A stretch of 32,161 bases of DNA from contig JACQDG010000037.1 of NCBI GenBank assembly GCA_016201185.1, positions 1-32,161 on the forward strand. The letters are read 5' to 3'. The notes under the pieces were generated by a model. It was not told where the DNA came from. It saw only the letters and a program-made list of their open reading frames with translations, and made no database searches. Of the stretch, positions 15,636-22,457 are shown one piece after another. The first letter of the stretch is position 1; each line of letters begins with the position of its first letter. Position numbers and translations under genes: made by a program. This DNA is from Acidobacteriota bacterium (GTDB lineage Bacteria; Acidobacteriota; Terriglobia; Bryobacterales; JACQDG01).

Positions 15636-15664
15636 TTGACTCCCACCTCGATCTGGGCTAGGAT
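15636..15664 (+). promoter_or_regulatory. promoter of the initiator tRNA gene
   Basis: TTGACT (15636-15641), a 17-nt spacer and TAGGAT (15659-15664). The tRNA begins 5 nt after the -10, so transcription would start at about its first or second base, leaving little or no 5' leader for RNase P to remove. Confidence 0.55.
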
Positions 15665-15669
15665 TGAGT

Positions 15670-15746
<77 letters not shown>

Positions 15747-15823
15747 AGCCTTCCGATCCCCGCGATTGATTGCAGGCTGGTAGTCGCTCCGTTGTTCTCT
15801 TTTCGTTTGCCTCCGGCCGGTCT

Positions 15824-16285
15824 TCATTGCCGGCTCTCCTTCGACTTCTCCTCCATCAGGCGCTTCGTCATAAGAACAAGACCCAGAAGCTGGGTCCACT
15901 CCGAGACGATGTTGCCCACCACCTGTCCCCACTTCGCTTCGGAATCCATCTTCAGATACAGCACCAGCCAGGCGATTCCGGTGAGGACCAGAAAGACCGT
16001 CAGGGAATGGTCCCGAACCGCCTCACGCAGGCGACTCCGGAAACGGCCGTGCGGCTGCCGACTTTCCGCCGAGCCGATTTCGTAGAAATACTTCGTCGCA
16101 ATCACCATAATGACAACGCCGGTCCAATCCGCGATGGCGTTGCCGAAAAAGGAGCCCAGGTGCGTGGCCGGATTGGCGCGCGTGTAGAGCAGAATCCAGA
16201 GCAGTAAAACGCCAAGTGAGGCGATACTTAGAGAGTGATTCTTTAACGATCCATGGCTTCGATGGGTGAGGTGTGACGTACGCAT
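15824..16285 (-). CDS. four-helix membrane protein with internal duplication
   Basis: 153 residues in two similar halves. Each half has a basic KNHSL/RDHSL start, a hydrophobic helix (SIASLGVLLLWILLY; SLTVFLVLTGIAWLVLYL), a polar loop, the motif GN(A/I)(I/V)(A/S)(D/E)W, a second helix (TGVVIMVIATKYF; TQLLGLVLMTKRL), and an end in ESRQ. This indicates tandem duplication of a two-helix unit. Four membrane segments are predicted. I do not recognise a named family or function. The start is ATG 16283-16285, preceded by a G-rich run and a GATACT that could be a -10 element. Confidence 0.7.
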   Translation of the reverse strand: MRTSHLTHRSHGSLKNHSLSIASLGVLLLWILLYTRANPATHLGSFFGNAIADWTGVVIMVIATKYFYEIGSAESRQPHGRFRSRLREAVRDHSLTVFLVLTGIAWLVLYLKMDSEAKWGQVVGNIVSEWTQLLGLVLMTKRLMEEKSKESRQ

Positions 16286-16324
16286 GCCCCCCAGTATCCC
16301 ATCGCGGCAGCATAGTTGGCCGTT

Positions 16325-16455
16325 CTATGGCCGTCTCGACTGCACCAGGTCGTAAGGGTTGCGTACAGATCCTGGAACACGGCCGAGGCACCTCACGGCA
16401 TCTCCTTGGGCGGCTCCAGAAACTTGACGCCCTGCGCGCCCAACTGCTTCGCGGG
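16325..16455 (-). pseudogene. C-terminal remnant of a glyoxalase/VOC-family gene
   Basis: Read on the minus strand, about 40 residues match the end of a vicinal-oxygen-chelate domain: KQLGAQGVKFLEPPKEMP, then a TGA where the family usually has Trp-Gly, then ASAVFQDLY, then after a frame change NPYDLVQSRRP and a stop at 16325. The FQDxxGNPxDLVQ ending is characteristic. With one nonsense codon, one frameshift and no N-terminal domain, it is a decayed fragment. It lies immediately behind the interrupted GNAT gene. No gene was seen in 16286-16324. Confidence 0.6.
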
Positions 16456-16478
16456 CGCCGGCCTTCCGCCGCAGGCGC

Positions 16479-16970
16479 TCAGGTGAGATTCGAAGAAAGG
16501 AGCCGCTCCACGATGATGACGTCGCGCCAGACACCTCCCAGGCGGGCGTGCTTCTCGTAAACGCCCACCTAGCGGAAGCCGAGCGACCGGATCAGCGCCC
16601 GGCTCGGCCCATTCTCGGGAAAGACGCGGGAGACCAGCTTCCAGAAGCCCGCCTTCTCCGCCGCTTCGATCAGCGCTTCGAGGGCCAGCCGGCCGGCTCC
16701 GCGCCCGCGCCATTTCCGGCCGACGTAAAGCGAAGTTTCGGCGATCCCGGCGTAGCACTGGCGCGTCCGGTAGGTGAAGGTAGCGGCGAACGCCACCAGC
16801 TCGCCCTCTTCCTCCACGACGACTATGGGATGGATGCCGTCGAACCACGCTCGCACATCGGCGCCCGAGCGCAGGCCGGTTTCAAACGTGGCGACGCGTT
16901 CCTCGATTCCTTCGTTGTAAATGGCGGCGATGGCTTCGGCGTCTTCCGTGGTTGCGGCTCTGGCTTGCAT
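16479..16970 (-). pseudogene. phosphinothricin-type GNAT acetyltransferase with in-frame TAG
   Basis: The first 133 residues form a PAT/Pat-like N-acetyltransferase: RAATTEDAEAIAAIYNEGI, the acetyl-CoA signature YVGRKWRGRGAGRLAL, and the NGPSRALIRSLGFR segment. TAG follows at 16569-16571 where this family normally reads Glu (GFREVGVYEKH). Past the stop, the same frame continues with VGVYEKHARLGG, VWRDVIIVERLL and a short tail to TGA at 16479-16481, exactly the expected C-terminus. A single G-to-T change (GAG to TAG) explains it. The truncated product lacks the last strands of the fold. It may be a young pseudogene or a consensus error. Confidence 0.8.
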
Positions 16971-17107
16971 GGGCTTCGGATCGGCAGGAAGGATACATCC
17001 GCGCTGGCTTCAGATGCAAGCCCGGCAGGACCGGATGAGAGGCGCCGGGGTGCTATGATGGGTGTTTTTCTGCCGGACATTTTCCCTGAATCCGGGAGGT
17101 TGTCTTT

Positions 17108-18136
17108 ATGCGGCGAATTCTACTTTTCTGGTTGCCTCTGATGGTCGGCGCGGTCCTGCTGCGCGCCGCCCCCAATACCCTGGACATTTACTACATCGAT
17201 GTCGAAGGTGGGGCGGCGACCCTTATCGTCACCCCGGCCGGGGAATCTCTTCTCGTAGATTTTGGCTGGCGGCGCGCCGACAACCGGGACGCCAAGAGAA
17301 TTTACGAAGTGGCCACCCGGCAGGCGGGCCTGAAGAAAATCGACTATGCCCTCACCACCCATTTCCACATGGATCACGTGGGCGGCCTCCCGGCTCTGGC
17401 CAAGATGATCCCCATCGGCAAGTTCCTCGATCACGGCGATCGGGTGGAGGCCGGGGGCGGGGCGGACGCCGAAAACTGGGCCGCTTATCAGAAACTGGCC
17501 ACTCCCGGCGAACGCGTTTCGCTGAAGCCCGGCGATCGAATTCCATTGAAGGGAGTCGACGTGGTCGTGGTGGCTTCCGACGGCGAGGTGATCCCGACTC
17601 CCATCAACGGCGGCGGACCGAACGAGGCGCTGTGCAAAGACGCCAAGCTGAAGGAAGCGGACCCCACGGAAAATGCCCGCAGCGCTGGCTTTTTGCTCAG
17701 CTTCGGCACATTTCAGTTCCTCGACCTGGGGGACCTGACCTGGAACAAGGAAAATGAGCTGGCCTGCCCCCAGAACCGGCTGGGCAAGATTGACCTCCTC
17801 CAGGTGACGCATCACGGCATGGACATGTCGGGCGCGCCGCAGCACATCTGGGCCATCCGGCCCCAGGTGGCCATTTTCAACAACGGCCCGCTGAAGGGCG
17901 GCACTTCCGTGGTGTACGACACAGTGAAGAAATCACCCGGCATCGAGGCCATCTGGCAGGTCCACCGGGCCCTCCAGGCCGATCAGGCCCACAACACCGC
18001 CGAACCGATGACCGCCAACCTGGAGCCGGAGGCGCAATGCCGGGGGCACTGGCTGAAGGTCAGCGTCGAGTCCGATGGCAAGTACACCGTCACCAACAGC
18101 CGCAATGGTTTCAGCAAGACATATACGGCAAGGTAG
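17108..18136 (+). CDS. secreted metallo-beta-lactamase-fold hydrolase
   Basis: 342 residues with a signal peptide (LLFWLPLMVGAVLLRAA) and an MBL domain of the ComEC/Rec2-like type. Features are IYYIDVEGGAATLIVTPAGE, LLVDFGW, the metal motif THFHMDHVGG, FLDLGDLTW (metal aspartate region) and QVTHHGMDMS. The MBL fold binds two metals and hydrolyses esters, phosphodiesters or lactams; the substrate here is unknown. It is likely periplasmic. GGGAGG at 17094-17099 is a good ribosome-binding site, and TATGAT at 17054-17059 may be the -10. The DinB-like gene follows by 9 bases and is probably in the same operon. Confidence 0.85.
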   Translation: MRRILLFWLPLMVGAVLLRAAPNTLDIYYIDVEGGAATLIVTPAGESLLVDFGWRRADNRDAKRIYEVATRQAGLKKIDYALTTHFHMDHVGGLPALAKMIPIGKFLDHGDRVEAGGGADAENWAAYQKLATPGERVSLKPGDRIPLKGVDVVVVASDGEVIPTPINGGGPNEALCKDAKLKEADPTENARSAGFLLSFGTFQFLDLGDLTWNKENELACPQNRLGKIDLLQVTHHGMDMSGAPQHIWAIRPQVAIFNNGPLKGGTSVVYDTVKKSPGIEAIWQVHRALQADQAHNTAEPMTANLEPEAQCRGHWLKVSVESDGKYTVTNSRNGFSKTYTAR

Positions 18137-18145
18137 GCGGCGGCC

Positions 18146-18643
18146 ATGAGCGAAATCAGCGATATGTTCCTCGACGCCTGCCGCCAGACGATCTCCACCT
18201 GGCGGGAGCGGATCGACAAGTGCCTGGGGCAGTTGACGCCGGAGCAGATCTGGTGGCGGGCTCATGACAGCGATAACGCCGTCGGCAACCTGGTGCTGCA
18301 CCTGTGCGGGAACGTGCGGCAGTGGATCGTGGCCGGGGTGGGCGGCGCGCCGGACACCCGGGACCGCGACGCCGAGTTCGATCGCCGCCAGCCGCTAACG
18401 GCAGCCGAGCTTGGCAGCAAGCTGGCCGCTGCCGTGAAGGATGCTGAAGAGGTGCTCGGCCGCCTGACTGAAGCCGACTTGCAGACCCGCCGCCACATCC
18501 AGGTTTACGATGTGACGGTGCTCGAGGCCGTGCACCACGTGGCCGAGCATTTTGCCATGCACGCCGGCCAGATACTTTACGCCACCAAGCTGCTCACCGG
18601 CGCGGATCTGGGGTTCTATCGGCATTTGTTGAAGAAGAAGTGA
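18146..18643 (+). CDS. DinB/DUF1572 family four-helix protein
   Basis: 165 residues of the DinB-like four-helix-bundle superfamily. The metal-binding histidines are in VGNLVLHLCGNVRQW and in VHHVAEHFAMHAGQI, and the order (helix 2 His, helix 4 HxxxH) is the family pattern. Some relatives are thiol-dependent metalloenzymes (bacillithiol, mycothiol or maleylpyruvate related), but most DUF1572 members are uncharacterised. Full length. The gene lies 9 bases after the MBL gene. Confidence 0.82.
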   Translation: MSEISDMFLDACRQTISTWRERIDKCLGQLTPEQIWWRAHDSDNAVGNLVLHLCGNVRQWIVAGVGGAPDTRDRDAEFDRRQPLTAAELGSKLAAAVKDAEEVLGRLTEADLQTRRHIQVYDVTVLEAVHHVAEHFAMHAGQILYATKLLTGADLGFYRHLLKKK

Positions 18644-18659
18644 GGAGCGCCGGCGCGCC

Positions 18660-19073
18660 CTACTCTATTTCCAGCGTGGCGAGCAGCCGCTCGATTGCTT
18701 CCTCGTCGATCTCCACTTCGGCGTTGGCGGGTCCAAGATCGGCTCGCTCGTCGAAGGTCTCAAAGAGAGACATTTTCACGGCTGCGTACTGTTCTGTGGG
18801 ACTCAGCTTGCGCCCATGGAGCTGCTGCCAGGATTCCACCGTTGCCGCGGGCAGGAAAACCGTAAGCGGAAAGTTGGACTTGCGGTCGGTCGAGACCAGG
18901 AACACGTACTCGTTGCCGGGCCGGCGGGTGCGCTCGCTTGCCCGGTGGCCTTCGTAAAAATACTGGTAAACCAGACCTGTTTGCGCCGAATAGGTCTTTT
19001 GCCGCCGGACCGAAGGCGCACCCCGAAGAGCCATGGACGGCGCGGGCTTGCGCTTGAAAAACCGCTCCAGCAT
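18660..19073 (-). CDS. conserved hypothetical protein
   Basis: 137 residues with no recognised domain. The N-terminus is very basic (MLERFFKRKPAP), the centre has alternating aromatic/hydrophobic strands (GLVYQYFYEGHRAS, NEYVFLVSTDRK, FPLTVFLPA), and the C-terminus is acidic and helical (EVEIDEEAIERLLATLEIE). No signal peptide or membrane helix is visible. It begins 13 bases after the sulfite-oxidase-like gene on the same strand, so it is probably its operon partner, perhaps a small accessory protein; that role is only contextual. Confidence 0.65.
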   Translation of the reverse strand: MLERFFKRKPAPSMALRGAPSVRRQKTYSAQTGLVYQYFYEGHRASERTRRPGNEYVFLVSTDRKSNFPLTVFLPAATVESWQQLHGRKLSPTEQYAAVKMSLFETFDERADLGPANAEVEIDEEAIERLLATLEIE

Positions 19074-19086
19074 TGTGGCCGAGCCC

Positions 19087-19695
19087 TCACTGGCCCCGGT
19101 AGCGCTGCTCCGTGAAGGGGTCGCCGTACATGTGATAGCCGACCTTCTCCCAGTAGCCGGGGCGATCCTCCTCTATAAAATCCAGGCCCCGCACCCACTT
19201 GGCGCTCTTCCAGGCATAAAGATGCGGCACTACGAGCCGCAGCGGCGCGCCGTGCTCGGGGGTCAGCGGCTCAGGGGCATGCGCCAGGGCGAACAGAACG
19301 TTGTCATGCATCAAGTCGTCGAGCGGCACGTTTGTCGTGTAGCCCGGGTCGGCGTGGACCATCACGTGCCTTGCTTTGGGCAGGGGCCTGGCCATCTCGG
19401 CGATCGCGCGGAACGGCACTCCGGTCCACTCGTTGTCGAACTTGCTCCAGGCGGTGACGCAGTGAAAGTCGGCGACGACGCGGAGTTGCGGCAGCTTGCC
19501 GAACTGGCGCCATGTAAGGCGCAGGGGGTTTTCCACCTGTCCGCGAACCTGGAAGTCCCAGCGATCTGGGTCAAAGGCCAGGATCCGCCCCTCGTGCAGC
19601 ACCGGCCACTTCAGGGTGAGGGACTGGCCCGGAGGCAGCCGCCCTTCGGCCTCGTAGAGATTCTCTTTCTCTTTCCGCTCGTTGTCGAAAAACAT
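19087..19695 (-). CDS. sulfite oxidase-like molybdopterin oxidoreductase
   Basis: 202 residues forming the compact COG2041 molybdopterin domain. Visible are RLPPGQSLTLKWPVLHEG, WDFQVRGQVENPLRLTW, the molybdenum-ligand cysteine in ADFHCVTAWSKFDN, GYTTNVPLDDL, PEHGAPLRLVVPHLYAWKSAKWV and the terminal GYHMYGDPFTEQRY. There is no Tat signal peptide, haem domain or dimerisation domain, so it belongs to the short cytoplasmic 'sulfite oxidase-like' group, whose substrate is not established, rather than to MsrP or true sulfite oxidase. Its start lies 14-26 bases from the divergent DUF309 start, with overlapping -10 candidates. Confidence 0.85.
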   Translation of the reverse strand: MFFDNERKEKENLYEAEGRLPPGQSLTLKWPVLHEGRILAFDPDRWDFQVRGQVENPLRLTWRQFGKLPQLRVVADFHCVTAWSKFDNEWTGVPFRAIAEMARPLPKARHVMVHADPGYTTNVPLDDLMHDNVLFALAHAPEPLTPEHGAPLRLVVPHLYAWKSAKWVRGLDFIEEDRPGYWEKVGYHMYGDPFTEQRYRGQ

Positions 19696-19704
19696 GATGC
19701 GTCG

Positions 19705-19714
19705 AAGATATGAT
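19705..19714. promoter_or_regulatory. overlapping divergent -10 elements (AAGATATGAT)
   Basis: On the plus strand TATGAT (19709-19714) precedes ATG 19722 by 7 nt; on the minus strand TATCTT (19710-19705) precedes ATG 19695 by 9 nt. The two hexamers share two bases. If both are used, both transcripts are leaderless and the promoters exclude each other. Confidence 0.35.
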
Positions 19715-19721
19715 GTGCAGG

Positions 19722-20084
19722 ATGCCGCCTGAATTACATCTTAGCACGGAGGAAAAAAAGCAGGCCCTGTTCGAGCGCGGCATCGAATTGTTCAACCGGC
19801 GGCAGTTCTTCGACTGCCACGAGGTGCTCGAGGAAATCTGGACGCCGGCCCGCGGCCCGGAGCGGCTCTTTTTCGTGGGCTTCTATCATCACCAGCGGGG
19901 AAACCGGGAAGGAGCGGAGCGGCAGTTGCGCAAAGGGCTGAAAAAGATCGCGAATTATTTGCCGCATTACGGAGGAGTAAACACTGGCAGGCTGCGGGCG
20001 CAAGTGGTCCGGCGGCTCGAAACGATCGGCCGCGGCGGGCGGGTGAGGCGCTTCCCCCGGATCTACTTCTTGCGGACCATGTAG
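19722..20084 (+). CDS. DUF309 family protein, missing part of a core helix
   Basis: 120 residues of DUF309. Conserved parts are ALFERGIELFNRRQFFDCHEVLEEIW (the HEVLEEIW signature), FYHHQRGNREGAERQLRKGLKKI and YLPHYGGVNTGRL. Between them, family members have LQ(G/S)LI(Q/H)xAVGFYHHQRGN; here RLFF is joined directly to VGFYHHQ, so about 8 residues of a central helix are absent (junction near 19869-19877), without loss of frame. I chose ATG 19722 because it sits 7 nt after a TATGAT; ATG 19710 is an in-frame alternative that overlaps that box. The function of DUF309 is unknown. The 3' end overlaps metW by 22 bases, tail to tail. Confidence 0.75.
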   Translation: MPPELHLSTEEKKQALFERGIELFNRRQFFDCHEVLEEIWTPARGPERLFFVGFYHHQRGNREGAERQLRKGLKKIANYLPHYGGVNTGRLRAQVVRRLETIGRGGRVRRFPRIYFLRTM

Positions 20085-20692
20085 ACGGCGACCTCGGCCA
20101 GGAGGTTCGGCAGCAGGCGGAGACGGCGGTCGCCGCGCAGGTACATGCGCCGCTCGACGATGAAGTCCTCGGCCGCAGCCAGGTCCTCGAAATCCTGAAT
20201 GGTGAGGAAGTGGATGTTGGGCGAGCTGTGCCACTCGTGCGGGAAGAGCCTGGTCTTGGGGGCGCGGCCGGTCAGCAGCATGGAGACCCTCATGGTCCAG
20301 TGGCCGAAATTAGGGAAGGCCACGATCGCGCGGCGGCCCACGCGCAGCATTTCCCGCAGCACGCGAAGGGGGTGGCGCGCTTCTTGCAGGGTCTGGCTGA
20401 GGATGACGAAGTCGAAGCACTGGTCCGGGTAGTCGGCCAGCCCGGCGTCGATGTCGCCCTGGTAGACCGACAAGCCCTGGGCGATCGAGCGCTGCACCCG
20501 GGCCGGGGAAATCTCCACGCCGCGCGCCGTCACCTGCTTGTTCTCCGCCAGCCAGGCCAGCAGCTCGCCGTCCCCGCAGCCCAGGTCGAGCACCGAGCTT
20601 CCCGGCTCGACCAGCTCGCTGATCAGGGCGTAGTCGGTGCGTCCGAGTAGTTGCCGGATGAAGGTCTTCTCCGGTGTGGCTGTTGTCGTCAT
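20063..20692 (-). CDS. metW: methionine biosynthesis protein MetW
   Basis: 209 residues with a class I SAM-methyltransferase fold: VLDLGCGDGELLAWL (motif I), FDFVILSQTLQEARHP, and the MetW-specific AIVAFPNFGHWTMRVSMLL and HEWHSSPNIHFLTIQDFE. MetW partners MetX in homoserine acylation in several bacteria, where it is needed for MetX activity. The ATG overlaps the metX stop by 4 bases (ATGA), giving a coupled metX-metW pair. Upstream in-frame starts would add unsupported residues from inside metX. Confidence 0.92.
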   Translation of the reverse strand: MTTTATPEKTFIRQLLGRTDYALISELVEPGSSVLDLGCGDGELLAWLAENKQVTARGVEISPARVQRSIAQGLSVYQGDIDAGLADYPDQCFDFVILSQTLQEARHPLRVLREMLRVGRRAIVAFPNFGHWTMRVSMLLTGRAPKTRLFPHEWHSSPNIHFLTIQDFEDLAAAEDFIVERRMYLRGDRRLRLLPNLLAEVAVYMVRKK

Positions 20693-21795
20693 GCCGCTTT
20701 CTTGTAGGTGTTGGCCAGAAAGTGTTTCACCAGCTCCGTCTGCTCCCCCACCTCGATCAGGAACGCGTCGTGGCCGTAGTTGGAGTCGAGCTCGCAATAG
20801 GCCACGTCCCGGTTGTACCCGCGCAACGCCCGGACGATCTCCTGCGACTGGTAGCTCGGGTAAAGCCAGTCTGAAGTGAAGCTGATCACCAGGAAACGGG
20901 CCTTCGACCGCGCCAGCGCCGCGCCCAGCGAGCCGCAGCCGGCGGTCAGGTCAAAGTTATCCATGGCCTTTGTAATATACAGATAAGAGTTGGCGTCGAA
21001 CCGGTTCACGAACTCCCCGCCGCGGTAGCGCAGGTAGTTCTCCACTTCGAAATCCACTGAGAAGCCGTTGCCCAGCTCGTCCTTGGGCCGCTGGCGGCGC
21101 CCGAATTTCTCCCGCATCGAGTCGTCGCTCATGTAAGTGATGTGACCCACCATGCGGGCGACGGAGAGGCCGCGGGCCGGAGGCTCCGAATCGTAATAGT
21201 CGCCGCCCTTCCAGTCGGGGTCGGACATGATCGCCATGCGGCCCACCTCGTTGAAGGCGATTTGCTGGGCCGAGTGGCGGTAGGTGCTCGCGATGGGGAT
21301 GGCGCTGACCACCGCGTCCGGGTACTCCACGGCCCAATGGAGGACTTGCATCCCGCCCATTGAGCCGCCGGACACCGAGAGCAGCCGCTCAATGCCCAGG
21401 TGGTCAATGAGCTTTTTCTGCAACCGCGCCATGTCCTGGACGGTGACGAAGGGAAAGGAGGAGCCGTAAGGTTTGCCGGTGGCCGGGTTGATGGAGCCGG
21501 GGCCGGTCGTGCCACGGCACCCAGCCAGCACGTTCGAGCAGACGACGAAGTAGCGGTTCGTATCGAAGGCCTTGTGGGGACCGATCATGTTGTCCCACCA
21601 GCCGGGCTTGCCGGTTTCCTGGCTGATGCCGGCGGCATGGGCGTCGCCGGAAAAAGCGTGCTCGATCAAAATAGCGTTGCTGTGCCGGCTGTTCAGCGTG
21701 CCGTAGGTCTCGTAGGCCACTGTCACCGGCGCTAGCGTTTCGCCGCAGTCGAGTGGTAGCGAATCGAAATGAGCCAGTTGAATGCTTACGGTCAT
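20689..21795 (-). CDS. metX: homoserine O-acetyltransferase
   Basis: 368 residues of the MetX alpha/beta-hydrolase family, which acylates homoserine (usually with acetyl-CoA) in methionine synthesis. The nucleophile is Ser145 in VSGGSMGGMQ; the catalytic aspartate lies in SFTSDWLYP and the histidine in YGHDAFLIE. Other family blocks are NAILIEHAFSGDAH, GWWDNMIGP, CRGTTGPGSINP and AQQIAFNEVGRMAI. Length is normal. ATG 21795 was preferred because a TATGCT box lies 12 nt upstream; ATG 21813 adds six residues and cannot be excluded. Substrate choice between acetyl- and succinyl-CoA cannot be decided by eye. Confidence 0.93.
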   Translation of the reverse strand: MTVSIQLAHFDSLPLDCGETLAPVTVAYETYGTLNSRHSNAILIEHAFSGDAHAAGISQETGKPGWWDNMIGPHKAFDTNRYFVVCSNVLAGCRGTTGPGSINPATGKPYGSSFPFVTVQDMARLQKKLIDHLGIERLLSVSGGSMGGMQVLHWAVEYPDAVVSAIPIASTYRHSAQQIAFNEVGRMAIMSDPDWKGGDYYDSEPPARGLSVARMVGHITYMSDDSMREKFGRRQRPKDELGNGFSVDFEVENYLRYRGGEFVNRFDANSYLYITKAMDNFDLTAGCGSLGAALARSKARFLVISFTSDWLYPSYQSQEIVRALRGYNRDVAYCELDSNYGHDAFLIEVGEQTELVKHFLANTYKKAA

Positions 21796-21877
21796 CCCCA
21801 GATTTATTAGCATAGCAGCCCGGCCTGGCTGGGGAAGGCCAAATACGCCGGGTGGTAGCGCCGGCCGGGCCTTCTGT

Positions 21878-21883
21878 TAAAGT
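21878..21883 (+). promoter_or_regulatory. candidate -10 (TAAAGT) six bases before hpt
   Basis: TAAAGT followed by AGCGGC and ATG 21890. The spacing matches the leaderless arrangement seen at other starts here, but the hexamer is weak and no -35 is visible. No Shine-Dalgarno sequence precedes the start. Confidence 0.3.
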
Positions 21884-21889
21884 AGCGGC

Positions 21890-22420
21890 ATGAATGGAGG
21901 TGAACTGCGCTTGCTGATCGGCGCCGGGGAGATCCGGGCCCGGGTCGCCGAGATGGGGCGGCAGATCACTGCCGATTATGCGGAGGGGCCGCTGCGACTG
22001 ATCGCCATCCTGAAAGGAGCTTGCTTTTTCCTGTGCGACCTGGCGCGGGCCATCGACCGGGATGTTTCCATCGACTTCATGGGAATTTCCAGCTACGGGC
22101 GGGACACCAGCAGCTCTGGCGAGGTCCGCGTGACCAAGGACCTGGACCACGAGATCGCAGGCCTGGACGTGCTGATCGTCGAAGATATTGTCGATACCGG
22201 AATCACACTCGACTACCTGCACCGCATTCTGGAGCAGCGCGGGCCCCGCTCGCTCCGTATCGCCGCCCTGCTCGACAAGCCCAGTCGCAGGCGCAAGCCG
22301 GTCCGGCTGGCTTACACCGGCTTCCAAATCCCGGACCAGTTCGTGGTGGGCTACGGGCTCGACTACGGCGAGCGATACCGCAACCTGGCCGACATCTGCG
22401 TGCTGGGAGGGCAACCCTGA
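21890..22420 (+). CDS. hpt: hypoxanthine phosphoribosyltransferase
   Basis: 176 residues, the usual length for bacterial Hpt, which salvages hypoxanthine and guanine with PRPP. Landmarks are the substrate loop IAILKGACFF, the flexible loop SSYGRDTSSSGEV, the PRPP motif VLIVEDIVDTGITL with its two acidic residues, the purine-contact segment LLDKPSRRRKP and the C-terminal DQFVVGYGLDYGERYRNL. All expected blocks are present. It stands at the head of a plus-strand run, with the Uma2 gene 37 bases downstream. Confidence 0.93.
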   Translation: MNGGELRLLIGAGEIRARVAEMGRQITADYAEGPLRLIAILKGACFFLCDLARAIDRDVSIDFMGISSYGRDTSSSGEVRVTKDLDHEIAGLDVLIVEDIVDTGITLDYLHRILEQRGPRSLRIAALLDKPSRRRKPVRLAYTGFQIPDQFVVGYGLDYGERYRNLADICVLGGQP

Positions 22421-22435
22421 ACCCGGCCACCGCGC

Positions 22436-22441
22436 TATAAT
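22436..22441 (+). promoter_or_regulatory. perfect -10 (TATAAT) upstream of the Uma2 gene
   Basis: TATAAT ends 16 nt before ATG 22458. A start site near 22448 gives a leader of about 10 nt. No -35 match is visible at 16-18 nt. Confidence 0.4.
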
Positions 22442-22457
22442 GCAGGCAGGCGCGACC

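Noticed and set aside
16569..16571. TAG in the GNAT gene as a pyrrolysine or programmed read-through codon
   Set aside because: No stem-loop or context signal, no pyrrolysine genes seen, and the position is normally Glu; a point mutation is simpler.
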